A stretch of DNA of 64,000 bases from an uncultured Clostridia bacterium (GTDB lineage Bacteria; Bacillota; Clostridia; TANB77; CAG-508): NCBI GenBank assembly GCA_934129745.1, contig CAKOWZ010000003.1, forward strand, positions 1 through 64,000, in the 5' to 3' direction. The notes beneath the pieces are model-generated. The model saw nothing but the letters and a program-made list of their open reading frames with translations, was not told the origin of the DNA and ran no database searches. Position numbers and translations under genes: made by a program. This document shows, piece after piece, positions 42,857 through 52,731 of the stretch (positions are counted from its first letter, which is position 1; each line of letters opens with the position of its first letter).

Positions 42857-44176
42857 TTACTTTTTTTCACAATATCCTGGTTTTTCTAATAATGTAAACA
42901 TATTTTTTTTGTATTTTTCAACACCTGGCTGATTAAATGGATTAACACCAAGTAAAAATCCAGACATTGCACATGCTTTTTCAAAAAAATATATTAAATG
43001 TCCAATAGTTTCTTCATTTAATTCATCAATTTCAATAATAATATTTGGAACCCCTCCTTCAACATGGGCCTGAACTGTTCCTTCCATTGCTTTTTCATTA
43101 ATATAACTTAAATTTTTATCAGCTAAATAATTTAATCCATCTAAATTATCATCTTCATAATTCATTTTAATTTCTGAATTTTCTTTTTTGATATTTAAAA
43201 CAGTTTCAAATATGCATCTTCTACCTTCTTGGATATATTGACCAAGTGAATGTAAATCTGTTGTAAATTCAACACCTGATGGGAAAATTCCTTTTAGATC
43301 CTTTCCTTCACTTTCTCCATATAATTGTTTCCACCATTCTATAAAATAATGAAATTTTGGATTATATCCTACTAAAATTTCAATGTTTTTATTTTCTTTA
43401 TATAAAATATTTCTAGTAACAGAATATCTATAACAATCATTATATTTTAAATTAATATCATCATATTTTTCTTGTGCAAAACGTGCTCCATCTAGTAATT
43501 TATCAATATCTATCCCTGCACTTGCAATAGGCAAAAGTCCTACAGGAGTAAGGACTGAATATCTTCCACCAATATTATCTGGAATAACAAAAGTTTCATA
43601 ACCTTCTTCATCAGCTAATTCTTTTAAAGCTCCTTTTTGTTTATCAGTTGTAACATAAATTCTATTTTTAGCTTCTTTAATTCCATATTTATCTTCTAAA
43701 AGATTTCTGAAAATTCTGAAAGCAATTGCAGGTTCTGTTGTAGTTCCTGATTTTGAAATAACATTTATTGAAAAATCTTTGTCTTGAATATATTCAATCA
43801 AATCATTTATATAAGAAGTGCTTAAATTATTTCCTGCATACAGAATTTGTGGAAATTTTCTTTGTTCTTTATTTTGCATATTATAAAATGAATTTGTCAA
43901 ACTTTCTATAACTGCTCTTGCACCTAAATATGAGCCACCTATTCCAATAACAAGCAAAACATCTGAATTTTCTTGAATTTTTTTTGCACATTTTTTTATT
44001 TTATCAAGTTCTTTTTTATTAGATTTGCAAGGTAAACCTAACCAGCCTAAAAATTCAGTTTTGCTATTTGCTTTTTTATTCATCATCATATGGATATTTT
44101 TTACTTCTTCTGAATATTCCATTATTTTATTATTAGATATTTTACTATTTTTCAAATTGATTTTTATATTAGACAC
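42857..44176 (-). CDS. pgi: Glucose-6-phosphate isomerase
   Basis: 439 residues, the short Firmicute form. Converts glucose-6-phosphate and fructose-6-phosphate. Motifs in order: VIGIGGSYLGARAVIES, SKSGTTTEPAIAFR, GGRYSVLTPVGLLPIASAGI, DLHSLGQYIQEG and the catalytic-His/Lys end NPFNQPGVEKYKKNMF. Single gene by spacing; neighbours are unrelated. Confidence 0.97.
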   Translation of the reverse strand: MSNIKINLKNSKISNNKIMEYSEEVKNIHMMMNKKANSKTEFLGWLGLPCKSNKKELDKIKKCAKKIQENSDVLLVIGIGGSYLGARAVIESLTNSFYNMQNKEQRKFPQILYAGNNLSTSYINDLIEYIQDKDFSINVISKSGTTTEPAIAFRIFRNLLEDKYGIKEAKNRIYVTTDKQKGALKELADEEGYETFVIPDNIGGRYSVLTPVGLLPIASAGIDIDKLLDGARFAQEKYDDINLKYNDCYRYSVTRNILYKENKNIEILVGYNPKFHYFIEWWKQLYGESEGKDLKGIFPSGVEFTTDLHSLGQYIQEGRRCIFETVLNIKKENSEIKMNYEDDNLDGLNYLADKNLSYINEKAMEGTVQAHVEGGVPNIIIEIDELNEETIGHLIYFFEKACAMSGFLLGVNPFNQPGVEKYKKNMFTLLEKPGYCEKK

Positions 44177-44306
44177 TGATAATCACTCCTTCTTTTGTAT
44201 ATGTATTTATTCTACATTAAGTAATTTATAATTTCAAGTAGGAATTCCGTTTTTTCTTAATTATTAATTTTGTTTTTTTAATATAAATAAAGCAAATTTC
44301 TATGTT

Positions 44307-45515
44307 CTAAAACTCTGTTTCATTATAAATTCTTGACAAATATTTCATACTATTAATACATTCTTCTAATGTATTTCCAGTAGCACCAACCTCAATAATA
44401 CAAGCATTATTAGCCAAATGATGATTATATCTTGAATTTCTAACAATAATTGGCTTACATAAACCAGGATATAATTCATTTGCTTTTTGAACAATTTTTA
44501 TTGCAAATTTAACATTATTTCTCCAATTATCATGTTTTAATCCACCACCATCAGTACCTATTACAAACATAATTCTTGCACAATAATCATCACCAATTTT
44601 TACTTTTGGAGCATATGTATTATCTCCAATTGCATCTCTATGTAAATCAATTACAACATCAGTATTTGTATATTGATTAAGTAGATTTTTAACTGTAACT
44701 AATGAACGATTATATGAACCATTATATGCTGGATAATCATGGTAAGATTTATCATGAACCACATTAAATCCATAATTTTTCAAGTATTTTTCTAATTCAT
44801 CACCTACTCGTGCAACTGAATAATTTAAATCTGTTGTTCTAAAATTTCCTGTAGAATTATATGTATTTTGTTCTGTTGGTGTATAACTTTCACATGTATG
44901 TGTATGAAATATTATAATATCATTTTTGTTGCATGTTACATTTAAATCTGTTATTTCTGATGATAAATTATAATCTGATTCATTTCTTAATTTTACTCCA
45001 AATATTTCACATGTTGCTTTATCTGGAATATTTGTAGGCAAAATTTCTGTTGTTAAACCAGATTGTGCTAATTGTATTTCTCTTGAATCAGTATATGTAT
45101 TTTGATTATTGTTTTCAGTAGAATTTGTTCCATCAGATGAATTATTTAATTGATTTTTTGTATCAGTATTTTCTAGATTATCTGCTTTTTTTCCAATTTT
45201 AACATCATTAAAATTTGTTGTTGCAACTAGTTTAAATAAACCTAATTCACTATTTATTGTTTGTTCTAAATAACTATTTCCATTTAAATAATTATTTGTT
45301 AATATTGTTTTTTCATCATTTGAATTTAATGCTGCTAAACTTACAATTTCTTTTTTTAATGTTGATGCAAATTTCATTGAATCAAATAAAAAATATGCAT
45401 TTGGATTATTTCGGTCATAAAAAAAATTAGCAAAAACTATCATAATAATAAATATTATGATTGATTTTGCTAAATATTTAGTTAGGTCTTTTATTGTTAA
45501 AACTTTAATTTTCAA
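44307..45515 (-). CDS. spoIIP: Stage II sporulation protein P (SpoIIP)
   Basis: 402 residues. N-terminal membrane helix (about 14-32), a Ser/Thr/Asn linker, then the amidase/endopeptidase domain with IIFHTHTCESYTP, VVIDLHRDAIGD, and CIIEVGATGNTLEECINSM. SpoIIP cuts peptidoglycan during engulfment of the forespore with SpoIID/M. This is the main evidence in the window for spore formation. Expected to be sporulation-sigma controlled; no such promoter was resolved. Confidence 0.93.
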   Translation of the reverse strand: MKIKVLTIKDLTKYLAKSIIIFIIMIVFANFFYDRNNPNAYFLFDSMKFASTLKKEIVSLAALNSNDEKTILTNNYLNGNSYLEQTINSELGLFKLVATTNFNDVKIGKKADNLENTDTKNQLNNSSDGTNSTENNNQNTYTDSREIQLAQSGLTTEILPTNIPDKATCEIFGVKLRNESDYNLSSEITDLNVTCNKNDIIIFHTHTCESYTPTEQNTYNSTGNFRTTDLNYSVARVGDELEKYLKNYGFNVVHDKSYHDYPAYNGSYNRSLVTVKNLLNQYTNTDVVIDLHRDAIGDNTYAPKVKIGDDYCARIMFVIGTDGGGLKHDNWRNNVKFAIKIVQKANELYPGLCKPIIVRNSRYNHHLANNACIIEVGATGNTLEECINSMKYLSRIYNETEF

Positions 45516-45634
45516 TTGATGATTTTCTCCTTTGCATATAATATGTTATAAATATTATATGTTTAGGAATTAAAGTTTATGACTTTGGAGCTTTTAAATA
45601 AATTTTAAAAATAAGTTAACTAAAATAAATAAAA

Positions 45635-46279
45635 TTAGTCTATTCTAGGTTTTAATTCTAAATAAATTGGTCTTTCTTCCCTTATCATTGTTGATTTTCC
45701 ATGTCCTGGATATACAATTGTTTTTAATGGTAATACAAGCAATTTTTTTGTGATTGAGTTCATTATATCTTCTAATCCTCCTGTTGGAAGATCTGTTCTT
45801 CCCCAAGTACCTCTAAATAAAGTATCTCCACTAATTAAAAATCCTTCTTTTTCACAATATAGACATGTTCCTCCTTTTGTGTGACCTGGGGTATGTATTA
45901 CTTTTAGTTCTAAATTTCCTAAATGTAAAAGATCTCCATCATTTAATCTTGAATCTGGTTCAAAACTTGCCTCCATTCCTAAGTATTGTGTTAAACTTAT
46001 ATCTGGGTTTGTAAGTCCTTCTGCATCAAATCTATGGATTAAAATTTTGCCTCCTTTTTTGTCTTGAAGTTCTCTTACACCTCCTATATGGTCTCCATGG
46101 CAATGTGTTAGATAAATATATTTTAAATCAGCTTTTAAAATATCTAGCATTCTGATGATTTTATCTACTTCTCCTCCTGGATCTACAACCATTGTTTCTT
46201 TTGTGTTTTCATCTTGTATTATATATGTGTTTGTACTTATCATGTATGGTGTTAATACTTTTATTCTCTTTAGTATCAT
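45635..46279 (-). CDS. Metallo-beta-lactamase fold hydrolase, glyoxalase II-like
   Basis: 214 residues. Metal motif THCHGDHIGG (HxHxDH), later HTPGHTKGG (His), SGDTLFRGTWGRTDLPTG (Asp) and YPGHGKSTM (His). Matches the small soluble hydroxyacylglutathione-hydrolase-like enzymes of Firmicutes; the true substrate is unknown. Single gene between spoIIP and rel. Confidence 0.9.
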   Translation of the reverse strand: MILKRIKVLTPYMISTNTYIIQDENTKETMVVDPGGEVDKIIRMLDILKADLKYIYLTHCHGDHIGGVRELQDKKGGKILIHRFDAEGLTNPDISLTQYLGMEASFEPDSRLNDGDLLHLGNLELKVIHTPGHTKGGTCLYCEKEGFLISGDTLFRGTWGRTDLPTGGLEDIMNSITKKLLVLPLKTIVYPGHGKSTMIREERPIYLELKPRID

Positions 46280-46458
46280 TTTTTCATCTTCCTTCTGCTA
46301 TTTTATTATTAATTCATAATTTTAAAATAAATTTTACTCTTATAATCTATTAAATAAATTTTAATTAATCAAATAATCTATCAAATAAAATTTAGTTTAA
46401 TAACTTTTCAATAAATTTCACTTTAATAATTTTTAATAAACATTTATAAAATTATAAT

Positions 46459-48654
46459 TTACATCTTTTTTCTATTAACTTCATAAACATTATCAATTTT
46501 TCTCAAAGATTTTAATATATTGTTCAAATCATCAAGATTTTCAACTTCTACAGTAACATCTGTAATAACAATTTTTTCTTTATTTACTTTTGAATTAACT
46601 GCAATTAATCTTGTTTTAACAGAAGCGATTTGTTTGATTATATCAGCTAATAGTCCATTTCTATCATTTGCTAAAATTTCAATATCAACATTATAAGAAC
46701 TATTTGAATCATTATACCAATAAACATCAATCATTCTATCTTCCTGAGAAATTAAATCACTAATATTTACACAATCTTTTCTGTGAACTGAAACACCTCT
46801 ACCACGTGTAATAAATCCTACTATATCATCACCTGGAACAGGATTACAACATTTTGAAAGCCTTACTAAACAATTATCAATTCCTTTTACAACAACACCA
46901 ACACTTGATGGTTTTGTTCTTCTTCCTCTTTCATTTACTAAATCTTCAAGAGTTTGTTCAATAAATTCATCTTGATTATCTTTTTTGTATGCTTCAAGTA
47001 TTTTAGCAATAATTTTTGTAGCTGAAATTGCACCAAATCCTACAGCTGAGTACATATCTTCAATTGTGTTAAATTTATATCTATTTAATGCAATTTGAAC
47101 ATATTCATTTTTGAAGATTTTAGAATATGGAATTCCGATTCTTTTAATTTCTTTTTCAATTAAATCTTTACCTTTTTCAATGTTCTCTGTTCTTTGTGTT
47201 TTTTTGAACCATCCTTGGATTTTATTTTTAGCACTTGAACTTTTTACAAATTTAAGCCAATCACGACTTGGACCTTTAGATTGATCTGATGTAATAATTT
47301 CAACAATATCTCCATTTTTTAAAGTTGTAACAATTGGCATCATTTTACTATTTATTTTACAACCTGTCATATGATGACCAATTTCAGCATGGATACTATA
47401 TGCAAAATCAATTGGTGTCGCACCTCTTGGTAATACTTTAATTTGACCTTTTGGTGTAAAAACATAAACTTCATCAACAAAAAGTTCTGTTTTTAATGTA
47501 TTTAGAAATTCTTGTGGGTCTTGCATATCTTTTTGCCATTCTAAAGTTTCACGAAGCCATGCTAATTTATCTTCTTGAACAACAACAGATGTTTTTTTGA
47601 ATTTATTTGCTTCTTTATATGCCCAATGTGCAGCAATACCAAATTCAGCAATTCTATGCATTTCATATGTACGAATTTGAACTTCAAAAGGAGTTCCTTT
47701 TGGTCCTATTAATGTTGTGTGTAAAGATTGATACATATTAGGTTTTGGGACTGAAATATAATCTTTAAATCTTCCAGGCATTGGATTATATAATTCATGA
47801 ACAACTCCTAATGCTGCATAACAATCTTTAACAGAATCTACTAAAATACGTAATGCAAATAAATCATAAATTTGATCTAAAGATTTATTATCTCTTTGCA
47901 TTTTTCTATAAATACTATATAAATGTTTTGCTCTTCCTGTAATTTCTGCTTTAATTTTTTGTCTTTTTAATTCTTCATTTATTTGTTCAACAATTTGATT
48001 TATAAATTGTAATCTTTGTTCTCTTTTTTTATCAATTCCTTCAACAATTTCTCTATATTCATCTGGATTTAGATATTTAAAAGCTAAATCTTCTAATTCC
48101 CATTTTAAAGAATACATACCTAATCTATTTGCAAGAGGTGCATATAAATCTTGTGTTTCTTTTGATATAGCTATTTGTCTATCTCTTCTTAAAAATTTCA
48201 ATGTTCTCATATTATGTAATCTATCAGCTAATTTAATTAATATTACTCTAATATCTTTTCCCATTGCTAAAAACATTTTTCTATAATTTTCAACTTGTTG
48301 TTCTTCAGCACTTGTATATTTTAAATTGCCTAATTTTGTTACTCCATCAACCATTTCAGCAATTTCTGTAGAAAACTCTTTTTCTAAATCTTTAATTGTA
48401 ACATCAGTATCTTCAGCAACATCATGTAATAATGCAGCACAAATTGTTGCATCATCAAGTTCTAATCCTGCTAAAATATAAGCAACTTGAACTGGATGAA
48501 TTATATATGGTTCACCTGATTTTCTAAGTTGATCACCATGTTTTTCTTTAGCAAAATCATATGCTCTTTTAATTAATTTTAAATCACTTTTTCTATTATT
48601 TTTCTTCATTTTATCAAGAATATCATCTATTGTAACATCTTTAACTTCTGACAT
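46459..48654 (-). CDS. rel: Bifunctional (p)ppGpp synthetase/hydrolase Rel
   Basis: 731 residues. HD hydrolase domain intact (HPVQVAYILAG, LLHDVAEDTDVT), so ppGpp breakdown is likely active. Synthetase domain around ITGRAKHLYSIYRKMQRDNK and DLFALRILVDSV with YISVPKPNMYQSLHTTL. TGS domain (VYVFTPKGQIKVLPRGATPI), a zinc-finger-like CCNPVPGD region and a C-terminal ACT domain. Stringent response control in Firmicutes. Directly downstream of recJ, as in many Clostridia. Confidence 0.96.
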   Translation of the reverse strand: MSEVKDVTIDDILDKMKKNNRKSDLKLIKRAYDFAKEKHGDQLRKSGEPYIIHPVQVAYILAGLELDDATICAALLHDVAEDTDVTIKDLEKEFSTEIAEMVDGVTKLGNLKYTSAEEQQVENYRKMFLAMGKDIRVILIKLADRLHNMRTLKFLRRDRQIAISKETQDLYAPLANRLGMYSLKWELEDLAFKYLNPDEYREIVEGIDKKREQRLQFINQIVEQINEELKRQKIKAEITGRAKHLYSIYRKMQRDNKSLDQIYDLFALRILVDSVKDCYAALGVVHELYNPMPGRFKDYISVPKPNMYQSLHTTLIGPKGTPFEVQIRTYEMHRIAEFGIAAHWAYKEANKFKKTSVVVQEDKLAWLRETLEWQKDMQDPQEFLNTLKTELFVDEVYVFTPKGQIKVLPRGATPIDFAYSIHAEIGHHMTGCKINSKMMPIVTTLKNGDIVEIITSDQSKGPSRDWLKFVKSSSAKNKIQGWFKKTQRTENIEKGKDLIEKEIKRIGIPYSKIFKNEYVQIALNRYKFNTIEDMYSAVGFGAISATKIIAKILEAYKKDNQDEFIEQTLEDLVNERGRRTKPSSVGVVVKGIDNCLVRLSKCCNPVPGDDIVGFITRGRGVSVHRKDCVNISDLISQEDRMIDVYWYNDSNSSYNVDIEILANDRNGLLADIIKQIASVKTRLIAVNSKVNKEKIVITDVTVEVENLDDLNNILKSLRKIDNVYEVNRKKM

Positions 48655-48699
48655 TAAATCATCCCCTAACTATCTATTCTAGAAAATTGCCTCAAATCT

Positions 48700-50385
48700 C
48701 TAATAAGATTTTCTTAAATCTTTCAAATTAATCTGAACATTTTCACGTCCATTAAATCTATTGACTTCAAGATTTCCAAGAACATCAATTTTATCACCAA
48801 TTAAAAATTCATCAACTAAATTTCCCATATTAAATCCAATAGCATCAATAATCATATTCTCATCTTTTAATGTTAATTTTAAATGTTTACCATCAGATAA
48901 TGCTCTTATTGAATTAATTCTAAGGTTTCTGTACATAAAAATTGGCATTTTATTAGCCTCTCCAAAAGGTTCTAAGGCATTTAATTCATTAACAGCATTA
49001 ATATTTATGTCTTTTGCAAAAACCTCTTCATCAACTTTAATTACAGGAATTAATTCATTTATATTTGTATTTGAAACATAATCTTCAAATTCAGATTTAA
49101 AAGCTTCAAAATTATCTTCAGACACACTAATACCAATAGCCATAGAATGTCCGCCAAATCTATCAACATGATTACTACATTTTGTCAAAGCTTCATGTAA
49201 ATCAAATCCTTGAATACTTCTTCCTGAACCTTTTCCTTCTCCATTTTCTAAACAGATTAAAATACTTGGTTTATAATACATTTCAGTAACTTTTGAAGAA
49301 ACAATTCCAATTACACCATGATGCCAATTTTTTTCTGCTAAAACAATACAGGGTTTATCTTTTTCACCATTTTCAATTTTAGTTAAAACTTCTTCAAATA
49401 TTTTCTTTTCTATGTCTTGTCTTTGTTTATTATATTCATTTAATTTTTGAGAAATTTTTACTGCTTCAACAACATTATCTGTTAAAAATAATTGTAAAGC
49501 ATCTTGCTCATGTCCCATTCTTCCACAAGCATTAATTCTTGGAGCTACTCCAAATGATATTGCTGATGAATCAACTTTTTTATATCCAATAGTTGCTAAT
49601 AATGATTTTAATCCAATATTTTTTGTAACTTCAACTAATTTTAGTCCTAATTTTGTTATAACTCTGTTTTCATCAACTAAAGGTACAATATCTGAAATTG
49701 TTCCTACACATACTATGTCAAGATATTTTAAATATTCCTTTTCTTCTAATTTATATACTTGACTAATTGCTTGTATTAATTTAAATACAACACCAACTCC
49801 TGCTAATTGATTAAATGGATATTTGTTATCTTTTCTTTTTGCATCTACTACTGCTAATGCTTTTGGTAATGTTTCTGTTGGTTCATGATGGTCTGTAACT
49901 ATTGTTTCTAAACCTAGTGTATTTGCATAATCAATTTCTTCATTTCCAGAAATTCCACAATCTACTGTAATCATTAAGTCATAGCCTTTTGATACTATAT
50001 AATCAATTGCATTTTTATTTAATCCATATCCTTCATCAAGTCTATTTGGAATATAACTATCAACTTCTAATCCTCTATCAGCTAAGAATTTTTTTAATAC
50101 AGTAATACTTGTTATTCCATCTACATCATAATCTCCATAAATTATAACTTTTTCTTGGTTATTGATTGCTTTAATTATTCTGTTAACTGCAATTTCCATA
50201 TCTGGCATTAAATATGGATCATGAAAATCTTTTCTTGTTGGTTTTAAAAAGACTTCAATTTCATCATTATTTTTTAATTCTTTATTTGCTATTATTGTTG
50301 CTAACAGTCTACTTAATTTAAATTTTTTTTGTATTTCTTCTACTTTTTCTTCATTTTTTTCATAAAATTCCCACTTTTTATTCAT
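48700..50385 (-). CDS. recJ: Single-stranded-DNA exonuclease RecJ
   Basis: 561 residues. DHH phosphoesterase motifs: VIIYGDYDVDGITSITVL, MITVDCGISG, IVTDHHEP, GVGVVFKLIQA and the DHHA1 signature FGGHSMAIGISV. The C-terminal OB-like part (about 460-560) binds DNA. Acts 5' to 3' in recombination repair and mismatch repair. Start at MNKKWEFYEK with AAGGAG. Precedes rel. Confidence 0.95.
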   Translation of the reverse strand: MNKKWEFYEKNEEKVEEIQKKFKLSRLLATIIANKELKNNDEIEVFLKPTRKDFHDPYLMPDMEIAVNRIIKAINNQEKVIIYGDYDVDGITSITVLKKFLADRGLEVDSYIPNRLDEGYGLNKNAIDYIVSKGYDLMITVDCGISGNEEIDYANTLGLETIVTDHHEPTETLPKALAVVDAKRKDNKYPFNQLAGVGVVFKLIQAISQVYKLEEKEYLKYLDIVCVGTISDIVPLVDENRVITKLGLKLVEVTKNIGLKSLLATIGYKKVDSSAISFGVAPRINACGRMGHEQDALQLFLTDNVVEAVKISQKLNEYNKQRQDIEKKIFEEVLTKIENGEKDKPCIVLAEKNWHHGVIGIVSSKVTEMYYKPSILICLENGEGKGSGRSIQGFDLHEALTKCSNHVDRFGGHSMAIGISVSEDNFEAFKSEFEDYVSNTNINELIPVIKVDEEVFAKDININAVNELNALEPFGEANKMPIFMYRNLRINSIRALSDGKHLKLTLKDENMIIDAIGFNMGNLVDEFLIGDKIDVLGNLEVNRFNGRENVQINLKDLRKSY

Positions 50386-50484
50386 CCTTTTTTCTCCTTA
50401 AGGTTATACTTTATCCTATTTTATAACATTTTGTGGAAATTTAAAAGGGTTTTTTTGAAAAAAGTTGTTGTTAATATATTTTAT

Positions 50485-51246
50485 TTAATTTAATGCTTTT
50501 ACCATTTTTTTGTTATTTATATTTTTAACAATTCCATATACAACAAAAAATGGTAATGTCATTTGTGCAATTATCATTAAAGGTGTAAAAGCGCTTCCTA
50601 ATACATGGTAAATTGCAGAAATTGGGCTGTTTGGGAAATCTTGTGAAATAAACATTAAATTACTGCCAAATCTTAAATTAATAGCATATGCAGCCATACA
50701 TATTGCAAAAATAAGTGTAGAATATAATTTTAAATCAGACATTTCCAAATCTATATATTTAAATTTATTTATAATAATTCCTAGATACACCATAATTCCG
50801 TGGAATAAAAAGCTGTGGATACTTATAAAATGAAACCATGGATATTCTGGTAAAGATGTGGTTGGGAAAATTATAAAAACTATTCCTCCTATTATTCCTC
50901 CTGTTGCTAAAAATACATTTCCGCTTCTTTCAAAATTTCCTGTTCCAAATGAACTGAGTAATCCTGCATATAATAAAATACTACAATAATATAAAGGTAC
51001 CATTTTATTTATATTGTTTCCTTCTCCTACTGCAAAATTATATATTGTTTTTACTATTTCTAAAATACACATTAAAATTGTTAAATTTTTAATGATTTTT
51101 TTTATATCTTTTTTACTTTTTATTTTAGTTTTTTTAACTGCTATTCCTATAGCTGAAAATGTTATTATTGCTATTATTAAATGTTTTATATTAAATATTC
51201 CACATGGCTTATATACTCCTGGTCTTGAGAAAAACATTGTTTTCAC
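50485..51246 (-). CDS. TMEM164/YwaF-like membrane protein
   Basis: 253 residues, seven or so hydrophobic helices. The family feel is given by FNIKHLIIAIITFSAIGIA, MVPLYYCSILLYAGLLSSFG, PWFHFISIHSFLFHGIMVYL and NLRFGSNLMFISQDFPNSP. In YwaF-type proteins these conserved His/Tyr positions line the membrane core; function unknown. Stands between recJ and rdgB. Confidence 0.75.
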   Translation of the reverse strand: MKTMFFSRPGVYKPCGIFNIKHLIIAIITFSAIGIAVKKTKIKSKKDIKKIIKNLTILMCILEIVKTIYNFAVGEGNNINKMVPLYYCSILLYAGLLSSFGTGNFERSGNVFLATGGIIGGIVFIIFPTTSLPEYPWFHFISIHSFLFHGIMVYLGIIINKFKYIDLEMSDLKLYSTLIFAICMAAYAINLRFGSNLMFISQDFPNSPISAIYHVLGSAFTPLMIIAQMTLPFFVVYGIVKNINNKKMVKALN

Positions 51247-51327
51247 TCCTTATTTTTTTTTGATTTTATCTATTTTCAAACTTTTTCAATTTTATTTTCG
51301 ATTTTTTATATTATAATTTTACAATTT

Positions 51328-51909
51328 TTATTTTTCTAAAATTTCTCTTAATTTTTTCAAAGCTCTTGCTCTATGAGATATTTTATTCTTTTCGTCAAAA
51401 CTTAATTCACCACAAGTTCTATTTTCACCATCAGGCACAAATATTGGATCATAACCAAATCCGTTTTCACCTTTAGCTGTTTCAGCTATTTTTCCATTCC
51501 AATATCCTTCAGCATATTTTTTGTTTCCATTTTCATCTATATAACAGATACAACAAACATATCTTGCTGTTCTTTTATTTTCTTCAATACCTTCTAATTT
51601 TTTTAATATTGCATTTCTTCTTTGTTCATCTTTTTCTAATCCCATATATCTTGCTGAATATATTCCTGGTTCTCCATTTAAAGCATCTATTTCTGTTCCA
51701 GAATCATCTGCTAATACAGGTGTATGTGTTATATTATAAATTGCTTCTGCTTTTAATGTGGCATTTTCTTTGAATGTTTTTCCTGTTTCTTCTACCTCTA
51801 TATTTATTCCTGCTTCTTCTTGTGATTTTACTTTGTATCCTAATGGTTCTAGGATATGTTTGAATTCTTTTATTTTTCCTTTATTATTACTTGCTATTAT
51901 TATATTCAT
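51328..51909 (-). CDS. rdgB: XTP/dITP diphosphatase (HAM1/RdgB)
   Basis: 193 residues from the Met of NIIIASNNKGK, which has GGAGG in front; nine more in-frame codons upstream are rejected. Removes non-canonical purine triphosphates. Motifs: IIASNNKGKIKEF, LADDSGTEIDALNGEPGIYS, GENGFGYDPIFV, SFDEKNKISHRARAL. Complete. Confidence 0.96.
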   Translation of the reverse strand: MNIIIASNNKGKIKEFKHILEPLGYKVKSQEEAGINIEVEETGKTFKENATLKAEAIYNITHTPVLADDSGTEIDALNGEPGIYSARYMGLEKDEQRRNAILKKLEGIEENKRTARYVCCICYIDENGNKKYAEGYWNGKIAETAKGENGFGYDPIFVPDGENRTCGELSFDEKNKISHRARALKKLREILEK

Positions 51910-52069
51910 TTTTATTCCTCCTAATGTTTTTTTCATTATACACTATTATGATTTATTATTCCATATTTTTTTGAAAGATTTCATCAAAAATACGACTTTA
52001 TGCAAACATATTATATAATACAACTTAATAATTTGTCAAAAAAAATAGACTATTGAAATTCTATACTCA

Positions 52070-52098
52070 TTGACAATCTTTTTAGCAGATGCTATACT
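52070..52098 (+). promoter_or_regulatory. Near-consensus sigma-A promoter
   Basis: TTGACA (52070-52075), 17 bp, TATACT (52093-52098). Leader of about 85 nt to the start at 52190 contains GTTTTAATTAAAAC, a perfect 14-bp palindrome (about 52131-52145). Confidence 0.8.
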
Positions 52099-52189
52099 AA
52101 TTACACGTTAATTAACAATATAATAGTAAAATGTTTTAATTAAAACAACTATTTTTTCCAACTCTAATTGAGTAGAAAGGACATCTATT

Positions 52190-52600
52190 ATGATTAAGGA
52201 AATTATTACTCAGAAAAATGAAAAGGCAATTCAAAAGCAAGAAGAACAGAATGAAATGCAAAAAGCAGAACGTGAACAAATACTTAAACATATTGAAAAT
52301 TGTATTATTCACATTCTTAAGAAATCTCCTGATGAATGGTTTGATGGTGTTGATTGTATACATCCAACACTTTACATTGAACCTCAGCCTTATAAACATA
52401 TTAATGGTTTATATAATTATGGAGTTTATCTTGGAGTACCTACTGCAGTTGGGTCTTTTGTGGTAAATGCTACTCGTCAAATGCGTTTCTTCGATAATTT
52501 TCAGCTTTCATATCCTAATTTTGATTTTCATGATTTATTTAAATCTGAAAAGCCTAAAATTGAAAAGATAAGGAACTTTACAATTATCAAATTTAATTAA
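52190..52600 (+). CDS. Orphan hypothetical protein
   Basis: 136 residues; GAAAGG site. Starts with a charged helix rich in Gln/Glu/Lys (KEIITQKNEKAIQKQEEQNE, EMQKAEREQ), then a compact region with DEWFDGVDCIHPTLYIEPQP and YNYGVYLGVPTAVGSFVVNA. Not recognised. Flanked by its own strong promoter and a 22-bp-arm terminator, on the plus strand amid minus-strand housekeeping genes. One of three such orphan units in the window. Confidence 0.6.
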   Translation: MIKEIITQKNEKAIQKQEEQNEMQKAEREQILKHIENCIIHILKKSPDEWFDGVDCIHPTLYIEPQPYKHINGLYNYGVYLGVPTAVGSFVVNATRQMRFFDNFQLSYPNFDFHDLFKSEKPKIEKIRNFTIIKFN

Positions 52601-52610
52601 TGTAAAACAA

Positions 52611-52660
52611 CAAATAGAAACAAGGCAATTTTATATAAAAAATTGCCTTGTTTCTATTTG
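52611..52660. terminator. Long perfect terminator hairpin
   Basis: CAAATAGAAACAAGGCAATTTT, 6-nt loop, exact complement; separates convergent orphan gene and typA. It is followed to about 52735 by ATTTTATTTTATATC-like direct repeats. Confidence 0.85.
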
Positions 52661-52731
52661 ATATTATTTTATTTTATATCATTTTATTTTATATCATTCT
52701 ACTTCATCTCATTTAGTTTCATTATTTTCTA